Shown piece by piece: positions 9,461 through 18,521 of a stretch of 40,354 nt of DNA. Both the position numbers and the translations under genes were made by a program. This DNA comes from Gammaproteobacteria bacterium (lineage in GTDB: Bacteria; Pseudomonadota; Gammaproteobacteria; SZUA-152). A model generated the notes under the pieces. The model had not been told where the DNA came from. It did no database searches and worked only from the letters and a program-made list of their open reading frames with translations. The number at the start of each line of letters is the position of its first letter. The first letter of the stretch is position 1. The stretch lies in NCBI GenBank assembly GCA_021647705.1, contig JAKIUF010000042.1, positions 1 to 40,354 on the forward strand. Direction: 5' to 3'.

Positions 9461-10189
9461 CTAATGTTCAGGGTTTTCATATTTTTTCAATTGTTCATTT
9501 TCTTCTTCGATCATTTTTTGAAACTGTTCTGGCGTGAGGCTCTGTTTTTTAAGCCATATTTTTGAAGCGTGAATTTGTATCATGCTATGTTCTTCGTGAG
9601 TGCGGTCCAGTAATTCAGTGTATTGAAAATCACTATTGTTGAATTCATGAAGCAGTTTGTGCTGTATGTTTTTATGCGCCAAAAATTGGAAAGGGGCACC
9701 TATCACGGTGAATTTTGCAATTCCTTTTTTATCCAGCCTTCTCAATTCCGTTAATTCCTCACTATTAGCTGGGCCAATTCTGGACATTGACAGGGTTTCA
9801 TCACCCAGGTAAAGCACAATTTGTTTTACAGCACATTCTTCCAATTTTTCTTTCAGTGTTTTAGAAGGATGGGGTTTTAGCAGAAATTCATCGGCTCCAG
9901 CTTTAAGGCTGGCTGCTTTATTATCCATATTGGCACTGTAGGCAATAACGGGAAGGTAGGGAGTTTTTTTGCGGATTGTCTGTATGGCCTCAATACCATT
10001 CATGATGGACATATTGATATCCATCAGGCAGAGATCATAGTGTGCTATGTTTTTCTTTCCCGTTTTTTGAACATAGTCTACGGCTTCTTTTCCGTTGCTG
10101 GCGAGGTCTACATGGTATCCCCACCTGCTCATTCGTTTTTGGTGAAGCATGCGGATATCGGAATTATCTTCGGCAATGAGTATTTTCAT
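9461..10189 (-). CDS. Stand-alone response regulator with unknown output domain
   Basis: The 242-residue protein has an N-terminal receiver domain (~1-120). The acidic pair is E7/D8, the phospho-acceptor is D57 (LMDINM), the switch Ser is S85 (AYSAN) and the conserved Lys is K105 (LLKPHP). The C-terminal ~115 residues match no output domain I know: no helix-turn-helix, GGDEF, EAL or HD-GYP motif is visible, and the end is helical and charged (MIEEENEQLKKYENPEH). It may act by protein contact, like single-domain CheY-type regulators. No kinase gene adjoins it; the MCP downstream on the same strand is the only signalling neighbour. A decayed copy of the C-terminal part lies at 6837-6995. Confidence 0.85.
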   Translation of the reverse strand: MKILIAEDNSDIRMLHQKRMSRWGYHVDLASNGKEAVDYVQKTGKKNIAHYDLCLMDINMSIMNGIEAIQTIRKKTPYLPVIAYSANMDNKAASLKAGADEFLLKPHPSKTLKEKLEECAVKQIVLYLGDETLSMSRIGPANSEELTELRRLDKKGIAKFTVIGAPFQFLAHKNIQHKLLHEFNNSDFQYTELLDRTHEEHSMIQIHASKIWLKKQSLTPEQFQKMIEEENEQLKKYENPEH

Positions 10190-10247
10190 TTCTAACTTCC
10201 TTGTAAATAAAAATAAAGGGTATTACGGTTTTTGGTTAAAATATTTT

Positions 10248-10276
10248 AGAGGCTTGCTGTTTTTCAGAAATCCTCT
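10248..10276. terminator. Possible terminator after the restriction operon
   Basis: AGAGG (10248-10252) pairs with CCTCT (10272-10276), and an inner stem pairs CTG with CAG around a T-rich loop. On the plus strand it is followed by GATTTTATT, on the minus strand by AAAATATTTT. It lies between the metallopeptidase gene and the response-regulator start, where the long minus-strand operon should end. The stem is short and interrupted. Confidence 0.35.
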
Positions 10277-10286
10277 GATTTTATTA

Positions 10287-11030
10287 TTATTGATTTAACA
10301 AAATTTCAGACAGGTTATCCAGTTTCGCTTTTACCGATTTCCACTCCGGCTGATACCGGGTGAGTAGCTGGTAGAATTTCGGGCTATGGTTATGTTCCTG
10401 CAAATGGCAAAGCTCGTGCAATATGACATAGTCAATACAGTCACGAGGTGCCTTTATCAGGTGAGGGTTCAAAATAATCTTGCCCCCCGGCGAACAGCTT
10501 CCCCATTGGCGCTTCATGGTTAACAGACGAATTTCCGGGGGAGATTTCCGCACCCGGGGAATTTTTTCCGCCAATACATAAAGTCGTTTCTGAAAGTTTG
10601 TACGGGCATGTGTTTTGTACCAGTGCCAAAGTAATTGTTTAATAGCTTCGGGTGATGTGTCCCGTGTATTGACGTTCAGGCGTCCGGCAAAAAGTTTTGT
10701 TTCCGGTTTCCCGTCGGCAATATGATTAACTTTTAATAAATAACGACGACCCAGATAAAAGCAGCTTTCTCCGCTCACATAGCGGCGGGGCAGCACTTCC
10801 TTTTGACGCTCTCGAATATCCGCCAGATGTCGAGTGACCCAGCGCGCGCGCTGATTGACTGCATGCTTGATATCAGTCTGTTTCGCACCTTCCGGGGCAT
10901 CGACCTGTACCACGCCATTGGGATGAACGTGTATCGCAATTCTGTGTTTTCTTTCAGGAAGGTAAATAACCTCGTAGCAAAATTCATCTTCCCCATACTG
11001 GCAGCTTAATTGGCTCATATTATCAGCCAT
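10287..11030 (-). CDS. YgjP-like (M48 superfamily) zinc metallopeptidase
   Basis: The 247-residue protein belongs to the DUF45/YgjP family of predicted zinc metallopeptidases. The metal site is HELCH at 205-209 with further His at 213 and 215 (EHNHSPKFY). The preceding RQWGSCSPGGKIILN segment is also a family signature. Such genes often accompany type I restriction loci, though the role there is unknown. Its ATG lies 8 bp inside the end of hsdR, so the two are translationally coupled and it is the last gene of the operon. No signal peptide is visible, so it should be cytoplasmic. Confidence 0.88.
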   Translation of the reverse strand: MADNMSQLSCQYGEDEFCYEVIYLPERKHRIAIHVHPNGVVQVDAPEGAKQTDIKHAVNQRARWVTRHLADIRERQKEVLPRRYVSGESCFYLGRRYLLKVNHIADGKPETKLFAGRLNVNTRDTSPEAIKQLLWHWYKTHARTNFQKRLYVLAEKIPRVRKSPPEIRLLTMKRQWGSCSPGGKIILNPHLIKAPRDCIDYVILHELCHLQEHNHSPKFYQLLTRYQPEWKSVKAKLDNLSEILLNQ

Positions 11031-14000
11031 TCTGTTTTGTCAGCTCAAGACGGGTTATCTGAATAACCTGATCAATCACTTCTTTCGCCTTTTCCATACC
11101 CATTAACGTAAAGAGGCAGGATAATAATCCTTTACGGATTTCAGCTTCAATATTTTGTGGATTGAGAGAATGCTCAGCGACGGCTTTATCGACCACTTCA
11201 TCAATCAACAATGAATGCGTTATGTAAATCTGGCGTTGTTCGTCAGAGAGTGTGTCAAATACAGCATCACCCAGAACAAGCTGAAACACACCGTAATAAG
11301 CGCGTGCGTGTGGATTATCAATAAGTGTCTTTGGCATACCCGGTACCTTTCTGTTTTCTACCTGTTCTTCCAGGTCTCTGAACAGGGCATATTGTTTATA
11401 GGGATGATCAAATTCCGCCTCGGCTTCCTGAATCGCTTCTTTCAGCAATGCTGAAAATATTTTCTGCGCATAAGGATCATCCTGAAGATCCTGTTCTATG
11501 GTTTTTTTGAGGCGTGTACGGATGATATCTGTTTCGTTTCGGGTTTTTTCTTCCGTCCATTCTGCCGGGTCGTCTTTTTTACCTAACTCATTGACGAGGT
11601 AAATCCCATCGGGTTCCCGGATATTTTCACCCACTACATGTTTATCAATGAGTTTTTTGACGTGCGCAGAATAACCGGAATAATCCACCGTCTCCCCGGC
11701 ATCCTGTTGTGCAGTACGTCGCAGGTCGGTGAAGTACGCCAAATCACGCTTATAGGTTTTGATATCCTCTTCCGTAAAACTTTGGTCCTCATAAAAATTG
11801 GCAGAGCCCAGGGCTACTTCCAGGCAACGGCTGAAATTCTGTAATGCCTCGTAAAAATCTTCTCTGGTTTTTTGGCGAGTGTCAAAAAGCACACCGGCTT
11901 CATCTTTCTGATAGCGAGGAATAAGCACCTGCCGGAACTGTTCCCGGTCCCCCTGGTTTTTTACCGTGCTGAATAATGCCCACAACTGATCGTGGAGCAT
12001 GGGCAATTTTTTATATTCGGTACTGATCTGCCGGTAGAGTCCTGCAAGGTCATCAACATCAAAGCCACCCTGCGTGCGCTCCTCCAGATCCTGATAGGCC
12101 ACCAGTGCGGTATCCAGTGCTTTCAGAATGCCACGATAATCAATCAGCAAACCAAACTTTTTTGATTCATGTAACCGGTTAACGCGGGCAATGGCCTGGA
12201 TGATGTTGTGATTCTTCAACGGCTTGTCAATATAAAGCACCGCATTACGGGGTTCATCAAAACCGGTGAGCAGCTTGTCCACCACAATGAGCAATTGCGG
12301 ATCATCTTCCTCCGCAAACTGGCGTGTTACAGCTTTGCCGTAAGCCTCATCATTCTGGTTGCCAATGTTCTCCTGCCACCACTGCTGTATTTCGGGCAGC
12401 TGCTTCTCATCAACTTCAGAATGCCCCTCGTGAGTATCAGGCGACGACATTACCACGGCGCTGCTTACCAGCCCGATATCATCCAGATATTTTTTATAGC
12501 GAATGGCCGACAGTTTACTGTCTGTTGCCAGTTGCCCCTTCATGCCATCGGGAATGTTTTTGATGAAATGATCCGAAATATCATGAGCGATTAATTCGAT
12601 ACGGCTATCGGACTGATAGATCACACCTTTGCGGGAAAACTTCTTTTTCAGATCGGCCTTCTGTTTGTCAGTCAGCCCCTCAGTGATACGTGTAAACCAG
12701 TGATCGATTGCCTTCGCATTAGTCCCCAGTTCCGGGATGCGCTCTTCGTAAAGCAAGGGAGTTACTGTGCCGTCTTCCACTGCCCGCTGCATGGTGTAAG
12801 CGTGAATAATGGGCCCAAATTTGTTAGTGGTTTTATCCTTATGCAACAACGGCGTACCGGTAAACGCGATAAAAGCGGCATTGGGCAATGCCTGACGCAT
12901 ACGCTCATGAGTCTCCCCACCGTGACTGCGGTGGCCTTCATCCACCAATACAATAATATCCGGATCAGGGTTGTGACACTCAGGCTGCCGGGCAGCGGTG
13001 GCAAACTTGTTGATAATGGAAAACAGAATACGTTCTCTGCCGCTGCCAATACGTTCCGCCAAATCCTTACCGGTGCGGGCCTTGGCCCGTTCGATATCCC
13101 GCGCCGTGGCCAATGCCCCGGCATTGGCAAATACATTGCTGAGCTGGTTTTCAAGATCAATGCGGTCAGTGACTACCACAAAACGACATTGTTTCAAGGT
13201 CTCATGCAGGATCAGCGTTTTGGCCATAAACACCATGGTGAATGACTTGCCCGACCCTGTGGTATGCCAGATGATGCCTCCCTGGCGCACACCTTGTGTA
13301 TCTTTTTGGCCGACACGCTCGATCAGTCGTTTGATACCAAAATATTGTGGGTAACGGGCTGCAATCTTGCCGCTTTTTTTATCGAACAAAATAAAGAAAC
13401 GAATAAACGCCAATAACCGGTCTGGGCGTAACAGGCTGATGAGCAAGCGATCCTGCCCGGTGGGTAACAATTTTCCCTGTGTTTGTACTTCATTAAAATG
13501 CTCACACGTCCATTTTGGCCGATGCGCAAAAAGCCGGTTTTTTTGCTCATCAGGCAATGCCCGGTTTTTGATTTCATCAAAAATGGCATCATCCAGATCC
13601 GTATCCTGCCACTGTGCCCAGAATTTCTCAGGGGTGCGCGTCGTACCATAACGGCCATCCAGCCCGTTAACGGAAAACAATAACTGGGAATAGGCAAACA
13701 GGCCCGGAATCTCGACCTCACCCTGATTACGGAGCTGCTGTGAAATACCTTCTTTGATCATGTCTTGATGAGAATTATGGGCAGCAGGGCGCTTGGCTTC
13801 GATTACCACCAGAGGAATGCCATTAATGAAACACACGATATCCGGTCGTCGAGTACCTGTGCCTGCTGTATTCAGTACCGTGAACTCATCAGTGACATGA
13901 AACCGGTTGTTTTCGGGATTCTGCCAGTCAATGACCGGGATGGTGGGTTGTGCCTTTTTTCCGTCAATAAACTCGGTCACCGTAATGCCCAGCGTCAGCC

Positions 14001-14292
14001 GGTTATAGATACGCTCATTGGCTGTCAACAGTCCCTCGCTCAGGCCGGGTGAAGCAAGTTGGCGCACGATTTCATCGATAGCGTTATTGGAGAGAGGGTA
14101 TGTCTTGCCTTTCCAGGTGAAACAGCGTTTGCACAGCTCGCTGATTAACACCTCCCGCAGTAAAACCTCGCCAGTATTGTTACCCCGTTGTTTCAGCGCC
14201 TCATCAGGTGACAGGTAGGCATAGCCCATGTTCATCAAAAGCTGCAAGGCAGGGATGTGAGAACTGAAGAGTTCTTTGGTATTGGGGATCAT
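11023..14292 (-). CDS. hsdR: Type I restriction enzyme, R (motor/nuclease) subunit
   Basis: HsdR joins HsdM and HsdS to form the ATP-driven restriction complex that translocates and cuts unmodified DNA. The 1089-residue protein has a PD-(D/E)xK nuclease centre near residues 145-170 (RRPDIVCF, then VVIEAK). It also has helicase Walker A TTGSGKS near 347, a DEGH box near 449, motif III FTGTP, and motif VI-like IIQAIARVNR. All look intact. A GGGGGAAA ribosome-binding site supports the ATG at 14292. A truncated 5' copy of an older hsdR lies upstream at 15109-15243. The stop overlaps the metallopeptidase start by 8 bp. Confidence 0.96.
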   Translation of the reverse strand: MIPNTKELFSSHIPALQLLMNMGYAYLSPDEALKQRGNNTGEVLLREVLISELCKRCFTWKGKTYPLSNNAIDEIVRQLASPGLSEGLLTANERIYNRLTLGITVTEFIDGKKAQPTIPVIDWQNPENNRFHVTDEFTVLNTAGTGTRRPDIVCFINGIPLVVIEAKRPAAHNSHQDMIKEGISQQLRNQGEVEIPGLFAYSQLLFSVNGLDGRYGTTRTPEKFWAQWQDTDLDDAIFDEIKNRALPDEQKNRLFAHRPKWTCEHFNEVQTQGKLLPTGQDRLLISLLRPDRLLAFIRFFILFDKKSGKIAARYPQYFGIKRLIERVGQKDTQGVRQGGIIWHTTGSGKSFTMVFMAKTLILHETLKQCRFVVVTDRIDLENQLSNVFANAGALATARDIERAKARTGKDLAERIGSGRERILFSIINKFATAARQPECHNPDPDIIVLVDEGHRSHGGETHERMRQALPNAAFIAFTGTPLLHKDKTTNKFGPIIHAYTMQRAVEDGTVTPLLYEERIPELGTNAKAIDHWFTRITEGLTDKQKADLKKKFSRKGVIYQSDSRIELIAHDISDHFIKNIPDGMKGQLATDSKLSAIRYKKYLDDIGLVSSAVVMSSPDTHEGHSEVDEKQLPEIQQWWQENIGNQNDEAYGKAVTRQFAEEDDPQLLIVVDKLLTGFDEPRNAVLYIDKPLKNHNIIQAIARVNRLHESKKFGLLIDYRGILKALDTALVAYQDLEERTQGGFDVDDLAGLYRQISTEYKKLPMLHDQLWALFSTVKNQGDREQFRQVLIPRYQKDEAGVLFDTRQKTREDFYEALQNFSRCLEVALGSANFYEDQSFTEEDIKTYKRDLAYFTDLRRTAQQDAGETVDYSGYSAHVKKLIDKHVVGENIREPDGIYLVNELGKKDDPAEWTEEKTRNETDIIRTRLKKTIEQDLQDDPYAQKIFSALLKEAIQEAEAEFDHPYKQYALFRDLEEQVENRKVPGMPKTLIDNPHARAYYGVFQLVLGDAVFDTLSDEQRQIYITHSLLIDEVVDKAVAEHSLNPQNIEAEIRKGLLSCLFTLMGMEKAKEVIDQVIQITRLELTKQNG

Positions 14293-14358
14293 TGTATTTC
14301 CCCCAGGGATAGGAACTTTACTAACTGAACCTGATGGTCCATACTAAATTCAAATGTT

Positions 14359-14413
14359 CCCCCCCAATGACAAGAGCCCCATCGGCTCTTACCGCAAGGT
14401 ATAGTTGGGGGGG
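14359..14413. repeat. Nested hairpin with C7/G7 arms between DUF3800 and hsdR
   Basis: Outer arms are CCCCCCCAA (14359-14367) and TTGGGGGGG (14405-14413). An inner hairpin is AAGAGCC, a 5-base loop, then GGCTCTT (14372-14390). There is no U-tract, so it is not a classical terminator. It lies in the 148-bp gap before hsdR and could attenuate transcription or mark an old insertion junction. The function is unknown. Confidence 0.5.
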
Positions 14414-14440
14414 TCACTTTTTTAGCCTTCATGAATTTCA

Positions 14441-15112
14441 TCAGTAGTACCGTTGGGTTCCCGTCTTAAAAATCTCGAATTCACTGTGTAACGCATCCTT
14501 GATCTGGTCGTAATAGTACGTTTCGCCTGTATCCCATTTTCGATAAATAGCCCAATTGCAATAATCTGCCACTTGTAACCCATAATGGGATCGGGATGCC
14601 TGATGCAGAACGCGATACTTCACCTCTGCGGGTAACATGGCTTTCAATGCCTGCTTGACACCTTTTTCCACCGCCTTGCGTTTCTTTTGATGAGGAATCG
14701 TATCGGTAATTGCGATGATTTCACTGTAGCCATTCAAATGCTCAAAAACATGCCTGAGTAAATAACCCAGCATTTCCGGATAGAAGCGATGATCGTTTCT
14801 TAATGGTGGTTTCGTTTTAGCTTTTTCCACAATCAGGCTGTCAATACGCAAACGGGTTTGATGGTTATGCAAAATGCCAAATAAACGATCACGAAGATAA
14901 CGGTTATCATCGGCGCAATGAAAATATTCCACGTTCCGACCAAATTCCAGCAATTCATGCCGGTAGTCATCCCAAAGGTCACGTACTGCAAAGGGACGAT
15001 GCATAGCGACACTTGTCAGGGTAAAATAACGCGTCCCCGTTGGTGAAAAATCGAAATTTCCCCCTTCATCCAGAAAAATATAAAGGCAGCGATTGGCCAT
15101 TTCTGTCGTCAA
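14441..15112 (-). CDS. DUF3800 domain protein
   Basis: The protein belongs to the DUF3800 family, a predicted RNase H-like fold of unknown activity that is frequent in defence islands and mobile DNA. The N-terminal motif YIFLDEGGNFDF supplies the conserved acidic residue, and the C-terminal GLQVADYCNWAIYR supplies the second conserved Asp. The frame opens with TTG at 15112, but the ATG at 15100 (MANRCLYIFLDEGG) is closer to the conserved start and gives 219 residues. It sits between a truncated old hsdR 5' end and the intact hsdR, as if it entered the operon by recombination. The 148-bp gap to hsdR is unusually long for this operon. Confidence 0.85.
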   Translation of the reverse strand: MTTEMANRCLYIFLDEGGNFDFSPTGTRYFTLTSVAMHRPFAVRDLWDDYRHELLEFGRNVEYFHCADDNRYLRDRLFGILHNHQTRLRIDSLIVEKAKTKPPLRNDHRFYPEMLGYLLRHVFEHLNGYSEIIAITDTIPHQKKRKAVEKGVKQALKAMLPAEVKYRVLHQASRSHYGLQVADYCNWAIYRKWDTGETYYYDQIKDALHSEFEIFKTGTQRYY

Positions 15113-15243
15113 GTGGTTGTCTCCACGTTAACTCGCCGTTGTTTCATTGCCTCATCAAGTGGTAGGTAGGCATAACCCATGTTTATCAAAAGCTGCAAGG
15201 TAGGGATATGGGAGCTGAAGAATTTTTTGGTTTTGGGGATCAT
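15109..15243 (-). pseudogene. Truncated 5' end of a second hsdR
   Basis: This 44-codon frame starts MIPKTKKFFSSHIPTLQLL and matches the intact HsdR N-terminus (MIPNTKELFSSHIPALQLL) at 28 of the first 36 residues. Similarity stops after KQR (residue 36, near 15135). Its ATG overlaps the rhuM stop as ATGA, the coupling expected of a real downstream operon gene, so this was once the true hsdR start. The ~78% identity means the copies come from diverged alleles and not from a recent tandem duplication. The DUF3800 frame begins right at its end. Confidence 0.85.
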
Positions 15244-16280
15244 TTCTTGTTCCTAGGTTCCTTTTGACCAAGGAATTTGAGCACGCGATCAAAATCCGAT
15301 TCAAACAATCGATCCTGGACAATCCGATATTTTTCAAACTCGCTTTCGGCAAAGCCCTTGGCAATCTCCGCAGTTACCTTACCGCTGTGTTGTAAAATAT
15401 CCCGTTCATCAAATTCCAGGAATTTGTCCAGTCGCGTCGCCCAGTCTTCCATGGTCATGGGAATTTTTCGTTTGGCGCGGTCTTCTGCAAGTTCCAGATA
15501 GGCGTTGATGATTCGTCCCAGGGATTCAAGCTCATCGGCCATCAGATAATTTTTTGCAACGGATACATCAGTTTTGAGGATTTTGCCTTTCGGGCTGTTT
15601 TCCCAACTTATTAACCCCATGTGTTTTTTGCGGGCATCCGCTCGTTCTACGATCAGTTCTGCAGCGGTGTATCCGTGAATGGAAAAATGCAACTTGTTTT
15701 GAATCTTGGCAAAAAATTCTCGCGTGGTGGGGGCATCCTTGTTGTAGTCCACGCTGGTGGCATAGATGTCAGTGATTTTCTGATAAAATCGTCGTTCACT
15801 GAGCCGTATTTCACGGACTTCTTCCAGCAATCGCTCGAAATAATCCTCGTTGAGAAATGTGCCATTTTCCATGCGTTTTTTGTCCAGCACATAACCTTTT
15901 ATTGCGAAATCACGCAACACCTGTGTGGCCCACTGACGGAACTGTGTCGCCTTTACCGAGTTGACCCGGTAGCCGACGGAGATGATGGCATCAAGGTTGT
16001 AAAAGCGTGTGTGATAGGTTTTTCCATCTGCGGCAGTATGTGCAAAATTTGCACATACTGAATCCTGATCTAACTCCCTGTTTTTAAATATATTTTTTAG
16101 GTGCTTGGTCATGACGGAACGTTCCACCCCGAATAATTCGGCCATCAGTTTCTGGGTAAGCCATATGCTCTCTTCGGCTACCCTCACTTCGACACTATTC
16201 TCTCCAGCTTGCGAGGTGAAGATCAAAAACTCCACTGTACTGTTACGGATTTGCATTTTTCCGGGCTTGTTTTTTTTCAT
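15240..16280 (-). CDS. rhuM: RhuM family protein
   Basis: The 346-residue protein matches the RhuM family, first described as a virulence-associated protein in Salmonella pathogenicity islands and common inside type I restriction operons. The N-terminal half carries the DNA-binding-like segment WLTQKLMAELFGVERSVMTK (~40-60) and the FYNLDAIISVGYRVNS motif (~92-107), which resembles phage KilA/Bro-type domains. The C-terminal half is helical and charged. The biochemical role is unknown. It starts 3 bp after hsdS, and its stop overlaps the truncated hsdR start (ATGA), so it is tightly embedded in the operon. Confidence 0.92.
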   Translation of the reverse strand: MKKNKPGKMQIRNSTVEFLIFTSQAGENSVEVRVAEESIWLTQKLMAELFGVERSVMTKHLKNIFKNRELDQDSVCANFAHTAADGKTYHTRFYNLDAIISVGYRVNSVKATQFRQWATQVLRDFAIKGYVLDKKRMENGTFLNEDYFERLLEEVREIRLSERRFYQKITDIYATSVDYNKDAPTTREFFAKIQNKLHFSIHGYTAAELIVERADARKKHMGLISWENSPKGKILKTDVSVAKNYLMADELESLGRIINAYLELAEDRAKRKIPMTMEDWATRLDKFLEFDERDILQHSGKVTAEIAKGFAESEFEKYRIVQDRLFESDFDRVLKFLGQKEPRNKK

Positions 16281-16283
16281 GAC

Positions 16284-17552
16284 TTAGCCATCCACCTTCA
16301 CTCGTCGCTTGCCGGTGAGCAGTTGTTGCATGAGAGCCTTTTTTTCCTGCTTCAGACAATCGAGTTTTTGTTGCAGGGTTGTGGTTTCTTTGTCAGCAGT
16401 CGTTAGCAGGGCAGCGATTTTTTGTTGTTCCGGGTAAGATGGAAGTGATATTTTCAGATTTAAAAGATCTTTGGGGTTTACCCGTCTGGCTTTTCGTCCA
16501 CCATTTGCCAGACTTAAGTTGGCAGAGTAAAACGCCTCTCTTGAAACAAAATTAATAAACCATACCGGCTCTACACCGGTTTTGAAGTCAAATGCTGGCA
16601 AATCAAGAGTTGATTCAAATCCATCCAGTTTTTTGGGGATAATGCCAAAAGCACCATTAAGAAAATCCAGCTTGCTGTAGATGAATTGTCCGGCCTTTCT
16701 TTTGTAATACTTGGTTGATTGACTCCCTTGCCGTTTTTCATTCTTTGGAACGACACCCTGTCCATACAACTTTATCGTTATTTTTTGAGCGACATCACCC
16801 GTTGTGCCAGGGATACGGCTTTCTACGATCAGCTTTTCTAACGGCGTATTTTTCCATTCTTTTTCAAACTTTGGCAGTCGCCGTTTTCCTGTCAACAACT
16901 GCTGCATCAGCGCCTTCTTTTGTGCCTTGCTGTTTTTAATTAGATTTTCGACGGTTTCGATAGCCTTGTCCCAGGAAGAAAGAATGCGGGCTATTTTCTT
17001 TTGTTCATGAAGAGGAGGTAGCAGTATTGGGGTTTTTTCAACAATTGGTTTGTTGATTTTTACCATTGTTCTGCTGCTGCCAGCGGCACAGTTTTTAAAA
17101 TATCCACGAATGAAAGAAGACTTTAATTTCGCTGCTATGAATCCAGCATCAACAAGACTTTCATTCACTCGAAAGCGCATCATTAGATCAGGGTATGAGC
17201 AATTATTTATTTCGCCTTTGAATAATATGGAACGACCTACTTTATCCGGTGTATTAGAGCGGCTAATCAGGAAATCACCAGGATGTAAGCGACAGTTAAG
17301 CACTTTTTGTGTGGCTTCGACTGGTTTGATCTCGCTAGCAATCAAGCCATTATCTCCAAGTGCTCCGAGACCTAAAACCCAATGTCCAGTATTCTTCTCT
17401 GCGGCATTTGGCGAGTAGCCATTTTTTATACCACCATCTACGATATTTTTTAGCATTTCCATCTGCCAGCCTTCAGGAACCATAACGTAATTCCTTATGT
17501 CGGGAGTTAAACCGAACGAATCCGTAAAAGTTAATTGGCGTAGGGTGGGCAT
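16284..17552 (-). CDS. hsdS: Type I restriction enzyme, full-size S (specificity) subunit
   Basis: HsdS recognises the two half-sites of the target DNA. The protein has the classic two-repeat plan: target-recognition domain 1 (~24-175), conserved helix 1 (~178-228, ending ALMQQLLTGKRR), domain 2, and conserved helix 2 (~370-418, again ending ALMQQLLTGKRR). The ATG at 17552 lies inside the palindromic repeat at 17540-17609, which would encode the first residues. A more natural start is the ATG at 17483 (MVPEGWQMEML), preceded by a GGAAT element and beginning where S subunits usually do. The repeat may have replaced the native leader. rhuM follows after 3 bp. Confidence 0.93.
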   Translation of the reverse strand: MPTLRQLTFTDSFGLTPDIRNYVMVPEGWQMEMLKNIVDGGIKNGYSPNAAEKNTGHWVLGLGALGDNGLIASEIKPVEATQKVLNCRLHPGDFLISRSNTPDKVGRSILFKGEINNCSYPDLMMRFRVNESLVDAGFIAAKLKSSFIRGYFKNCAAGSSRTMVKINKPIVEKTPILLPPLHEQKKIARILSSWDKAIETVENLIKNSKAQKKALMQQLLTGKRRLPKFEKEWKNTPLEKLIVESRIPGTTGDVAQKITIKLYGQGVVPKNEKRQGSQSTKYYKRKAGQFIYSKLDFLNGAFGIIPKKLDGFESTLDLPAFDFKTGVEPVWFINFVSREAFYSANLSLANGGRKARRVNPKDLLNLKISLPSYPEQQKIAALLTTADKETTTLQQKLDCLKQEKKALMQQLLTGKRRVKVDG

Positions 17553-17609
17553 GCTTTTTTGCCCACGCGGATGATGTACATGTGGGCACAGAAAACGTGC
17601 CCACCCTAC
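17540..17609. repeat. Double-hairpin palindromic repeat between dinD and hsdS
   Basis: The ends are GTAGGGTGGGCA and TGCCCACCCTAC, with two inverted hairpins (17544-17566 and 17582-17604) about 15 nt apart. This is the same family as 4226-4307. It overlaps the longest hsdS frame and separates hsdS from the dinD stop at 17649. Confidence 0.85.
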
Positions 17610-17648
17610 GGTTAACGCTACGCTCTTGTTTTGCCATTGAATCAGATT

Positions 17649-18500
17649 TCATTCTTGACCATTCCCCAGTTTTTTCCGTTGGTGCTCAAGCTGCTTGATG
17701 CCTTGCTCGGGTGTGGGCAAGTCTTCTGGCATGGTGCCTCCCAGTTCCTTGATAGTTTGGCGTACTTTGGCACCGACTTTGCGGTGAGTTTGGTTGGCTT
17801 TGCTTTTGCCTTTGATGGCATCTCGCTTGAGCTTGTCTTCTGTCTGGGTGGCGCGGAACAGGTTGGCAGCCAGTTCAGTGCTGCCCATGTGGTCGAGAAT
17901 TTTCTGGCTTTTCTTCAAGCCTTTGTGCTGATGGATAGCTTTGTTGTCGAGACCGCCATACAGTCCTTTATAACCGTGGTTTTGGAAGATGGCGTAGTCC
18001 AGGCCGCTTTTTACACCGGCATTCCGGGCGACGGCTGCGAGTTGTTTGTTGTGGGTTGCCAGTTCATTGTGCAACATCAGTCGTTTCTGATCTTCAGATA
18101 GTTGCTGGAAGCCGGTATCGTCTTTCAGTTCCTGGCGTCGGGTTTGAATGGCAAAGTAGGTCTGGCCATTGGCGATAACCAGTTTGTTGGCATCGGCGTT
18201 TTGTACAATGAGATAGCAGGCGTAGCGGGAAAGTGCGTAAGACGCCACTTTACGTTGTGCTCCGGATCCGAGATCGACCATCTCGTGCATCTCCACGAAA
18301 TGGTCGGAGACCGTTTGCTCACTGTTTTTACAGGCTTTTTTTGCCTTTTCTATGACCGGAGAGAAGTTCCTGAATTCAGCATAATCCAGAGTTTTTGCCA
18401 GTTCACGAGCCATCCAGAATTCTTCGTTATATCGGTTGAGGCGTTTGATATCTTCAAAACTCTTGTGTGTGGTCTCTATTTGATTGTTTTTTGCCATCAT
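17649..18500 (-). CDS. dinD: DinD-like DNA-damage-inducible protein
   Basis: The 283-residue protein matches DinD. E. coli DinD is SOS-induced and inhibits RecA strand exchange. Recognisable parts are the N-terminal EEFWMARELAKTLDYAEFRNF (Bro-N-like) segment, the GAQRKVASYALSRYACYLI block, and the conserved C-terminal region with GLYGGLDNKAIHQHKGL and ILDHMGSTELAANLFRATQT. Two ATGs in tandem open the gene after an AGGAACACG element. It lies between hsdM and hsdS on the same strand, 21 bp after hsdM, so it should be expressed with the restriction system. I see no LexA box immediately before it, which fits operon control. Confidence 0.9.
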   Translation of the reverse strand: MMAKNNQIETTHKSFEDIKRLNRYNEEFWMARELAKTLDYAEFRNFSPVIEKAKKACKNSEQTVSDHFVEMHEMVDLGSGAQRKVASYALSRYACYLIVQNADANKLVIANGQTYFAIQTRRQELKDDTGFQQLSEDQKRLMLHNELATHNKQLAAVARNAGVKSGLDYAIFQNHGYKGLYGGLDNKAIHQHKGLKKSQKILDHMGSTELAANLFRATQTEDKLKRDAIKGKSKANQTHRKVGAKVRQTIKELGGTMPEDLPTPEQGIKQLEHQRKKLGNGQE

Positions 18501-18521
18501 CGTGTTCCTGTTTTCATCGCT

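Noticed and set aside
12208-13245. Long plus-strand frames inside hsdR
   Set aside because: They are antisense to conserved helicase motifs; no independent signal.
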